From an uncultured Prevotellaceae bacterium (GTDB lineage Bacteria; Bacteroidota; Bacteroidia; Bacteroidales; Bacteroidaceae): a stretch of 5,444 bases of DNA. How positions within the stretch are numbered: the first letter of the stretch is position 1; each line of letters starts with the position of its first letter. Below, in pieces: positions 1 to 5,444 of this stretch. The position numbers and the translations under genes were made by a program. Where the stretch lies: assembly GCA_902803455.1 (NCBI GenBank), contig CADCQC010000389.1, forward strand, positions 1 to 5,444. Direction: 5' to 3'. Under the pieces are notes generated by a model. It saw nothing but the letters and a program-made list of their open reading frames with translations, was not told where the DNA came from and did no database searches.

Positions 1-62
1 CCGGTGATATACACATAGTCGACCACCGGCACTGGCCAACATCTGATGGCACCCGATTGTCT
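1..62 (-). other. Start of probable T9SS C-terminal sorting domain, residues ~1795 onward
   Basis: After the last InlB-like repeat comes IPDGIDYVRQSG, then IRCWPVPVVDYVYITG, where the window ends. Type A T9SS (Por) sorting domains begin with a short linker such as 'GI', then 'i.vyPNPv.d.l.i.g'. The spacing and the P-V-P-V-V-D-Y-V-Y-I pattern fit, though the usual Asn of PNP is Val here. If correct, the protein is moved across the outer membrane by the type IX system, the tail is cleaved, and the protein is anchored or released. Only about 20 residues of a domain of roughly 70-80 are present. Confidence 0.6.
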
Positions 63-3000
63 GACGTAGTCGATGCCGTCAGGAATCAGTTCAAATAGCG
101 CCTCCACCGTCGTGGCACCGTTCACGGTGACGACGCAGGTGTCGCGGTCACTGGCCTGTTCGCCGTTGACCATCCAGTGCAAGAACTGATAACCCTCATG
201 AGGCATAGACACCAGCTGGAGCATCGTGCCATAATTATACTGATAGATGCCGGTCGGTGTGTTGACGATCTCACCCTGTTGCTCATCATAACTGATGTCA
301 ACCCGGAAGGACTGAGGTATGAATACCGCATGGATCTCGACTTCCTCGTTGACGAAATAGTCGAGCGTGGCCTCTCTGCTGAGCACCTGGTCATCCTTCA
401 GCCAGTGACTGAACAGATAACCATAGGCAGGCACGGCCTCGAGGTGGATGATGCTGCCATATCCGAATTTACCAGAAGATGGTGTGACGGTGCCTCCGAC
501 CTCGGGGTCGATCTTGATGCTGACCGTCATCGATGCGTCAACATATTGCACCCATGAGATGATCTTGCCTTTCTCACCACTGTAGCCTTCTTGGTCGTTG
601 ATGCCGGCAGTCTGGATAATGAGCACGTAATAGCCATCGTTCACCGTGACAGATGAGAGGTTCAGGGCAAACTTCCTGTCGCTCACCTGGGTGATGACGA
701 TACCATCCGTATTCACCTTCTCACCCTGACAAGCCAGACTGATATCCTCCACCGTGAAGGTAGCCGGGTCGATCGGTTTGTTGAAGATCACTTCTACCTG
801 GCTGACAGGTGTGGAAGCCAAGGATCCTTCTTCCGGCACGCCAGAGAAGCTCTCCACCTCAAGCGCCTTTTCTGGCAATGTCTCGAAGGTCAGGATGTAG
901 TTCTCTTCTCCACCGTTGAGGATGCCCACGAAGTGCAGACGGTCTTCATAGATCGGATCTTTATTGTCGCGTAGCGTGCAGTAGGTCTGCCAGACATTGT
1001 CTGCCGGCATGACCTTTCCGTCGCGCACCCGTTTGATCGACGTCAGGACACATTTCCCTTCCGTCGGGTCGGCGATCGATCCATAGCTCCATCCCATCTC
1101 AGAAGGTGTCACCGTGAGACGGTATTCCAGTTCACCGATATTGACGATTTGCATATTGGTCACCGTGGTCACCTCCTCATCCGTGGCATCTGTGAGATAC
1201 ACATGGTCGGGTTGGTGCTTGCTGTCGGGCATATCGTTGACGAGGAATCCCCTCAACGTCCCCTCCGATGTCACATGACTGAATCCGTGGATCAGTTCGT
1301 GAATCGTAGCGTTGCGGATGAGTGAGAGATCAGGATTGTTATGGCTCGTGACATGCGTCACCTTCACGTCATAATCTGTGAAATGTCCCAGTAGACTGCT
1401 TTGCAGCCACCATTGCACATAGGCCTGTGAATGAGCATTGATCATGCCAAAGTCGGTCGTCACGCTTTCGCTCAGAGCCAGGTGCTTCTCCTTCCCGTTG
1501 ATTTGTGAACTCACGATCTCGAAGTCGATAGCCAGTCCTTTCTGGTTATCCACGATCTTTGGCGCTTGGGCTGTCAATTTCACGTTCTTCGCATCCCCAT
1601 AGCCCGCATTGTTGATCAGGAGTGCAAACTCCGCCGGCTGCATGGGCTCTATCTCTTCCGTCAGCGGGTCATCACCCATCACGTCGCGCTGCATGAAATA
1701 GGTCAGGTCGAGGACCGGTGACGGACTCACCTCCAGTTCCACAGGAGTGAACTCGCGTGTCATCGTCTTCCCGGTGTAGGGGTTGGTATAGGAGAGCGTG
1801 CCGCCAAACGAATAGGTCACCGGTTCTGTGGGAGCCGCATATTGGGTCGGGATAAACAGGTAGGTTGCCACACCCTGTTTTCCGCCGTCGAGCGTCCATT
1901 TGGCGGAGAGTTCTTTCTCACCCGTCAGTCCATCCAGTTTTTCCACTTCCATCTGCATCTCTCTCGAGGTGGCCACCTTGCCGTCGGCATCACGGATGTC
2001 GAGCGTCATTTTGATGTCTCTCATCTGGACCCCGTCCAGATTGTTTTTCAGTGTCAGCGTGCCTCTGAATGCCTGGCGTGTCATCACCATGCTCTGATCG
2101 AATTGCAGCGTGATGGTCGAGCAGACCGAGTTGGAATCATCTTCTTCCTCCTCCTCATCGCCTGTTTCGCCCGTTTCTTCGTCTTCATCATCTTCATTGT
2201 CCAAATCTCCCGGGTCGTTGTTCATAGGTGGCTCATAGGTGAACACTTCCACAGGTACCACACATCTCATCCCCTTGTAGATGAAGGTGAGTTCATCGTC
2301 GCCTTCCGAGACGGCAAATGCCACGCCATCTTTCCATGCCACTCTTCCGTTGGCAGACGTCATGCGGTCGGGTGTCACCATCGTTTCGCTGCCGTCCTCC
2401 CACTGACAGGTGAGTTCGATGTCTTGGTCGAAGCCGAGGGTGAATACCGTATTCCCCTCATAGTCGATGGCGACGGGCAAGGTGCGAGCCTGCGGGATGT
2501 TGACTGTGGTGCTGTCGGTCATTACGTTGTCGTCGGCATCATATCTGAGCACCTGCACGAAGGCATCACCGCTGAAGGTGGACGGAATCTCACACATCAG
2601 GGTGTCGCCGAGTGCCACATGCGAATGCTGGTCATCAAAGACCGCCACGATCATCTGGCTCATCTCGTCAGCTCCTTCGGCCTTTGCGTGCAGCATGTTG
2701 CCTTCACGCCAAGCCTGCAGTTGCAGGTCTGCTTTGTTGGCAGAAGTTTGCCTTGCTGCTCTCTTCTTCGGGACAGACATTTTATTGTATATGATCTCCT
2801 TGGGCTGGAATCCCGAAAGGCAGAACGCTTCGTCATGGCTTTCTTTCTTGAGCAGTTTGACGAGGGTGCTCATCACTTCTTTGTCGTGTGGGCTGTCGAG
2901 ATGATGAGGCCCCGTGATAGCCGTGATATTCTTGCCAGAAAGTCCACCTTCCTGACTTTCTATTGGAACGACGAGGTCGCTCTTTTTGAGCCAATTTAGG

Positions 3001-5444
3001 TCATCGAGCTTCATGTCTTTCACGCCATCGGCAATGTTTTTGACGGCAATAGCACCGGCACCCATAACCAACAAGTCGCCTATGGGGCCAATGGCGCCAG
3101 CTACGAGAGCGATTTTTCCCAAAACGTCTCTGATAGCCATCGCATCATCCCAACCAAATTCGAATTGCGTCGTGATGGCATGCACGCTGATTCCTTCCAT
3201 CTTGGATAGGGCCTCAGGATTGTTGAGATAATAGCCAATCTCGCTGCTCTGGGTACCCAGATCACAAACGGCGTCGAGCGGATTAAACCCAACAAATTTT
3301 GCTGTCGACCAGAACGTGGGATGCCACATCATGATATCTCCCAACTGGCTACCCGAGTGAGGTGTGTTGACCGTAATGATCTTATGGACGTTGTTCTGGT
3401 TCACATATTCCACATGTAGTCGGGCAAGAATGCCACCCATGCTGTGTCCCACGATGTCCACCTTCTGGGCATTCAATTTATACTTTTTCCTATAGGTGTT
3501 GAGCAGCTTGTCGATTTTCTCGGCTGCTACCCCTTGATTGGATTTGAAATGATCGTTGCTCTTTTTTGCATAGCCGTCATTATTCACCTGTTCCTTATCA
3601 TAAAGGCCTTCTCTTACCACATACTTCTGGAATTGTTTCCAGCATTTTTTGCTATCTTTCAATCCGTGGAGAAGTAGCAATGGCGGACGGCGGATCTCAA
3701 TGGTGATTTCTTGTTTCCCTTCTTGATCGCACCATTTCCATTTGTGTATGGCCTTCACGGTATGCTTTTTCTCATTACCGGGCAATGAGTCGGGCGCTGT
3801 GTAAACGGCCTTCCATCCTTTTCCAGTCAATTCGCCCAGATTTTCAGAGAGTGTCCATTCATGCGACTCTCCGCCCTCGCAATCACAATCTTTCGGGAAT
3901 TTGAGATTGGGTTTGATGACTGCTTTAGAGACACCGTCAGCGGCCACACCCTTGATCTGGTCATTCTCATAGTCACCTTTAGGCATCACCAGATGATACT
4001 CCACTTTAATTTTGCCGTTATCATCACAATCTACTTTTTCGATAGGTGTCTTCTTCTTCTTTTTGAATATACAACTACGGGTAGATGAGGATGGGGAGGA
4101 ATAACCGCCTCCTCCGACACTACCTCCACCGCCCGAATTATGGGATTGTGGTTTGGGGGTAGAATTATTATCTTTGCCTGATGGGCTACTAGGTTGTGAG
4201 GCACATGCTTTCTTTCCGAATTTTTTGAAAATAGAGAAAAGTAGATCTTTGAAGTATTTAAAGCAATTGACTTTGCATTTTGCAAAGGCTTTCAGTTCGA
4301 AGCAATCCTTATCTTCTTCTTCTTTGTTGTCTGCCCGTTTGGCTTTGGCCGCTTCGCTGGCTTCCGTCAGTTTGGCATAGACGACATAGGATTGGTTGGG
4401 GCCGAGCACGTCATGGTACGTATCGGATTCAAATTCTATGTCATAGCCTTTGCTGACCTCCATGGATAAGTCCACTTCGTTAGCATTGATATACCCTTTG
4501 TTGCTGATGGTGATGGGGAAGATGGTTCCTACTTGTGGCCGTGTGTCGGGCAGGGTGATGATGATGACTGGAGCAGGCACCCTCACGTCATATTTGAGCG
4601 TAGTCTCCGCGGTGTATTCATCCTCCACCTCTGTTTCCGTCACGTCCCACGAACTCTCCAGGAAATCTTCGCTCCAGAGCATCACTTCCTCGTTGATGTC
4701 CATGCCAGGAGGCACCTCCATCGTCAGGGTACTGGCCTTGTGCCCTACAGCCTCCACCTTCACTTCGTAGAACCCTCCGAGGAGGTCGGCGGTGAAGAGT
4801 CCTCTATAGTCGGTCGTGCCTTCTGCCACCACCTCGCGGGTGCCGGGATTGATCACTTTCACCTTAGCGTCGATCACATGTGGTGCGTCATTGCTGGCCG
4901 CTGTTCTGGCCATCGTGAGGTTGGGGTCTTCCATCCAGTCGGTGCCATAGAATGTGAGCTCATCCACCACATCGATCGTCAGCGAACCTTCTTCTGTGCT
5001 GACGGGGGTAATTTTATAGGGGATGGTCAGTGAAGAGCCATCGGTAGGATTCAGTGAGAATTTCCCTTGGATCGCCTTGTTGAGCGGCATGGTCTCGTCG
5101 GGTGTGAATTTCATGACCAAAGTGATGGAGTCTTCTGGGTCGATGGATGCGATGTTCTTCGGGCTCATCCATGCGGGACCGCTCAGGGCGATGGCGCCGG
5201 TAGGTACGCTGCCCGTGTTTCTGATGACGATGGGATACTCTCTCGGCTTGCCCATGGTCATGGTCGTCGTGATGTCTTTCACCGCAGACGCCAGTTGAGG
5301 CTTTTGGGGCGAGATATAGTAATATATGGGAGAGATGCTGACCTGTGTGCCTTCTGCCGAAGTGATCTTGACCGGCAACGTCTCATCCCAACTGCCTTTT
5401 GTGGCACTCTTTCCCGTCAGGTAGAGTTCTATGTCGATGTCTTC
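1..5444 (-). CDS. Giant multidomain exported protein with internal lipase domain, partial at both ends
   Basis: One minus-strand frame is open from base 5444 to base 3 (1,814 codons, no stop); start and stop both lie outside. Hand translation gives coherent protein throughout, and domain landmarks at both ends and in the middle fall in the same register, so I see no frameshift. In order it holds Ig-like domains, a carboxypeptidase-regulatory-like fold, a Cys/Gly-rich linker, an alpha/beta-hydrolase lipase, a beta-rich region, an acidic linker, a long scaffold block, a Big_5-like domain, two InlB-B-like repeats and the start of a probable T9SS sorting domain. The protein is therefore probably surface-attached or secreted and probably hydrolyses an ester, perhaps a lipid; the substrate is unknown. 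The scaffold parts resemble, from memory, a block recurring in very large bacterial surface proteins. The C-terminal end should lie within roughly 100 codons beyond base 1; the N-terminal extent cannot be judged. No operon partner is visible. Confidence 0.95.
87..533 (-). repeat. Two tandem InlB-B/Flg_new-like protein repeats, residues 1638-1786
   Basis: Copy one (1638-1710) has GGTVTPSSGKFGYGSIIHLE, then AVPAYGYLFSHW, and ends EVEIHAVFIPQ. Copy two (1712-1786) has GEIVNTPTGIYQYNYGTMLQ, then SMPHEGYQFLHW, and ends TTVEALFEL. Both show the diagnostic order 'G-v...p.g.y.yGt...L.a.P..GY.F.hW......v.a.F' of the divergent InlB B-repeat family, common near the C terminus of Bacteroidota and Gram-positive surface proteins. 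The two copies are about 75 residues each and clearly diverged at residue level, so they are not a recent duplication. They probably act as a stalk or adhesion module before the sorting domain. Confidence 0.85.
549..848 (-). other. Bacterial Ig-like domain of Big_5/SbsA type, residues ~1533-1632
   Basis: Residues 1545-1572 read TPVSQVEVIFNKPIDPATF then TVEDISLACQG, which is the usual Big_5 opening 'v..i.v.Fs.pvd..t...nI.l...'. It ends with FALNLSSVTVNDGYYVLIIQ, a TAGINDQEGYSG turn and a last strand. In the SbsA family this domain is a structural spacer in surface and S-layer proteins. It sits directly before the tandem InlB-like repeats. Confidence 0.75.
867..2126 (-). other. Long C-terminal scaffold block, residues ~1107-1526
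   Basis: Landmarks in order are VCSTITLQFDQSMVMTRQAF (1107-1126), MTLDIRDADGK (1146-1156), FGGTLSYTNPYTGK (1213-1226), LDLTYFMQRDVMGDDPLTEE (1245-1264), LLINNAGYGDAKNVKLTAQ, KIVDNQKGLAIDFEIVSSQ (1296-1314), TIHELIHGF (1380-1388), GFLVNDMPD, GWSYGSIADP and PIYEDRLHFVG. I recall near-identical phrases (QRDVYGDDPFT, NAGYGTARNL, IENEKGLLIDFEI, IHELIH) from very large bacterial surface proteins that also carry the upstream VEDEY/VPVPV segment. I therefore treat the two as halves of one scaffold, with the lipase between them. No experimentally known function is recalled. The HELIH motif is discussed among the findings. Confidence 0.6.
2136..2216 (-). other. Acidic low-complexity linker, residues 1077-1103
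   Basis: Of 27 residues, 21 are Asp or Glu, beginning DPGDLDNEDDEDEETGETG and ending with five Glu and two Asp. It joins the beta-rich region to the long C-terminal scaffold block, so it is most likely a flexible, strongly negative spacer. It could bind calcium weakly, but it lacks a regular EF-hand, dockerin or RTX spacing. On the DNA it is a run of GAA/GAG/GAT codons. Confidence 0.8.
2229..2738 (-). other. Beta-rich region of unknown family, residues ~903-1072
   Basis: A basic, unstructured-looking joint (SVPKKRAARQTSANK, 890-904) follows the lipase. After it come alternating strands such as MSQMIVAVFDD, SGDAFVQVLRYDADDN, NTVFTLGFDQDIEL, GVAFAVSEGDDELTFIYKG and CVVPVEVFTYEPP. This looks like one or two beta-sandwich or jelly-roll modules. 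The AWREGNMLHAKAEGADEMSQ part with VAVFDD resembles post-lipase Ig-like domains that start 'v...g..l.v.....' but I cannot name a family. No catalytic motif is evident. Confidence 0.4.
2835..3689 (-). other. Alpha/beta-hydrolase lipase/esterase domain, residues ~586-870
   Basis: The first core strand and oxyanion loop are PPLLLLHGLKD (587-597) followed by W602. The nucleophile elbow is VDIVGHSMGGILARLHVEY, with Ser668 in the G-H-S-M-G-G motif (codon at 3441-3443). It is followed by KIITVNTPHSGSQLGD, the strand and TPH-GS loop typical of LCAT/PGAP1-like and bacterial triacylglycerol lipases. The acid is probably Asp823 in KKSDLVVPIESQEGG (codon at 2976-2978), matching the usual 'D-VVP-S' loop. 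The base is His847 or His848 in GPHHLDSPHD. The set is complete, so the domain is probably active. The expected reaction is ester hydrolysis of a lipid or acylated substrate outside the cell; the substrate is inference. A hydrophobic Gly/Ala-rich insert (774-805) may form the lid. Its length of about 285 residues is normal for the fold. Confidence 0.87.
3690..4037 (-). other. Ig-like domain preceding the lipase, residues ~470-585
   Basis: The segment begins with a beta strand (KIKVEYHLVMP), then GVAADGVSKAVIKPNL, then W530 (HEWTLSENLGELTGKGW), AVYTAPDSLPG and a final strand HTVKAIHKWKW before the lipase starts at RRPPLLLL. The 'ADG.S.A.I' opening and 'ytAPdslp' near the end are typical of invasin/Big-type Ig domains in bacterial surface proteins. 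Cysteines at 473, 520, 522 and 572 could pair. It probably positions the catalytic domain. No enzymatic motif is seen. Confidence 0.55.
4047..4349 (-). other. Low-complexity Cys/Lys-rich and Gly-rich linker, residues ~366-466
   Basis: This stretch holds an EEED run (374-377), four cysteines (381, 390, 394, 414), an aromatic/lysine helix-like part (FKYFKDLLFSIFKKFGKK), a Ser/Pro/Asn run, two GGGG runs (438-441 and 444-447), another cysteine (458) and five lysines in a row (461-465). It is most likely a flexible hinge in front of the lipase module, possibly with disulfides. Base composition is low in GC. The FKDLLFSIF part is too short and too charged to be called a membrane span. Confidence 0.7.
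4350..4649 (-). other. Scaffold signature domain (VEDEY / VPAPV motif), residues ~266-365
   Basis: Residues 266-294 read WDVTETEVEDEYTAETTL followed by a VPAPVIIITLP strand. Residues 306-328 form an Ig-like ITISNKGYINANEVDLSM segment. I recall very similar phrases (VTPTEIEDEY, NVPVPVVTIDP, ITNHGLIAA) right after a carboxypeptidase-regulatory-like domain in very large bacterial proteins. The order here is therefore probably the normal one for that scaffold. No catalytic motif is visible. The family memory cannot be checked here. Confidence 0.55.
4680..4991 (-). other. Carboxypeptidase-regulatory-like domain, residues ~152-255
   Basis: Residues 187-247 carry the hallmark order of the CarboxypepD_reg fold: a strand with VKVINPGTREVVAEGTTD, a YRGLFTADLL turn, then GGFYEVKVEAVGHK and a closing LTMEVPPG strand. 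This prealbumin-like beta sandwich is common in Bacteroidota surface proteins and is not catalytic. An insertion at about 163-188 (GTDWMEDPNLTMARTAASND) is longer than the usual loop. It is followed directly by the scaffold signature domain. Confidence 0.65.
5007..5297 (-). other. Ig-like (CARDB/ASH-type) domain, residues ~50-146
   Basis: The segment contains YPIVIRNTGSVPTGAIALSG, then WMSP, then a strand pair ending in the TLVMKFTPDETMPL motif. A strand with a noun-like 'RNTG' turn followed by a late 'L.f.P...' strand is typical of CARDB, ASH and choice-of-anchor Ig-like folds in bacterial surface proteins. Its role is probably structural spacing or adhesion. Bases 5444-5310 upstream (residues 1-45) look like the end of a preceding similar beta domain. 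The exact Pfam family is not certain. Confidence 0.55.

Noticed and set aside
177..557. Plus-strand open frame of 126 codons opposite the InlB-like repeats
   Set aside because: Also codon-for-codon antisense to the real frame, and the minus-strand product is a clear pair of InlB-B-like repeats.
1842..2999. Plus-strand open frame of 385 codons opposite the lipase C-terminal half and the beta-rich region
   Set aside because: Its codons lie exactly opposite the minus-strand codons. It stays open because the real gene seldom uses TTA, CTA and TCA here, whose complements are the stop codons. Its translation is rich in His, Phe and Arg with no recognisable domain.
3561..3567. A-AAA-AAG slippery heptamer in frame at residues 626-628, like the dnaX frameshift site
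   Set aside because: The region is AT-rich and lysine-rich, so chance matches are likely. I see no obvious downstream stem-loop or upstream Shine-Dalgarno-like stimulator. A -1 slip would stop shortly after, before the lipase nucleophile, giving no evident useful product.
4049..4066. AAG/AAA run as a simple-sequence phase-variation tract
   Set aside because: The repeat unit is three bases and short, so length change would only add or remove lysines and would not switch the frame.
4230..4270. Possible transmembrane helix in the linker (FKYFKDLLFSIFKKFG)
   Set aside because: The uninterrupted hydrophobic part is only about six residues between lysines; it is better read as an amphipathic helix or linker.
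4533..5033. Plus-strand open frame of 166 codons opposite the carboxypeptidase-regulatory-like domain
   Set aside because: Antisense in the same register, His-rich low-information product, no ribosome binding site or domain of its own; the minus strand gives a clear fold.

Overview
The whole window is the interior of one very large protein-coding gene read on the minus strand. Reading down from base 5444, one frame runs 1,814 codons without a stop to base 3. Neither its start nor its stop codon lies in the window. Residue numbers below count from the first whole codon (bases 5444-5442) and are not true protein positions. No RNA gene, promoter, terminator, CRISPR array, insertion sequence or intergenic gap is visible. 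The plus-strand open frames are antisense shadows of this gene.

The organism is probably a Bacteroidota member, most likely Bacteroidales of the Prevotella type. This rests on a multidomain beta-rich exported protein, tandem InlB/Flg_new-like repeats, and a final segment that looks like the start of a type IX secretion (T9SS, Por) C-terminal sorting domain. The genus is an inference.

Layout from N to C terminus: end of an upstream Ig-like domain (1-45); an Ig-like domain (about 50-146); a carboxypeptidase-regulatory-like fold (about 152-255); a scaffold domain with a WDVT..EVEDEY and VPAPVIII signature (about 266-365); a Cys/Lys-rich and Gly-rich linker (about 366-466); an Ig-like domain (about 470-585); a complete alpha/beta-hydrolase lipase domain with a plausible Ser668-Asp823-His847/848 triad (about 586-870); a beta-rich region (about 903-1072); an acidic linker (1077-1103); a long scaffold block (about 1107-1526); a Big_5/SbsA-like Ig domain (about 1533-1632); two InlB-B-like repeats (1638-1786); and the start of the probable sorting domain (about 1795 onward).

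The likely picture is a cell-surface or secreted giant lipase/esterase: a catalytic domain carried in the middle of a long beta-domain scaffold, with a C-terminal export signal. The main oddity is that the linker, the following Ig-like domain and the first half of the lipase are clearly more AT-rich than the scaffold on either side. That suggests the catalytic module was inserted into, or exchanged within, an older scaffold.
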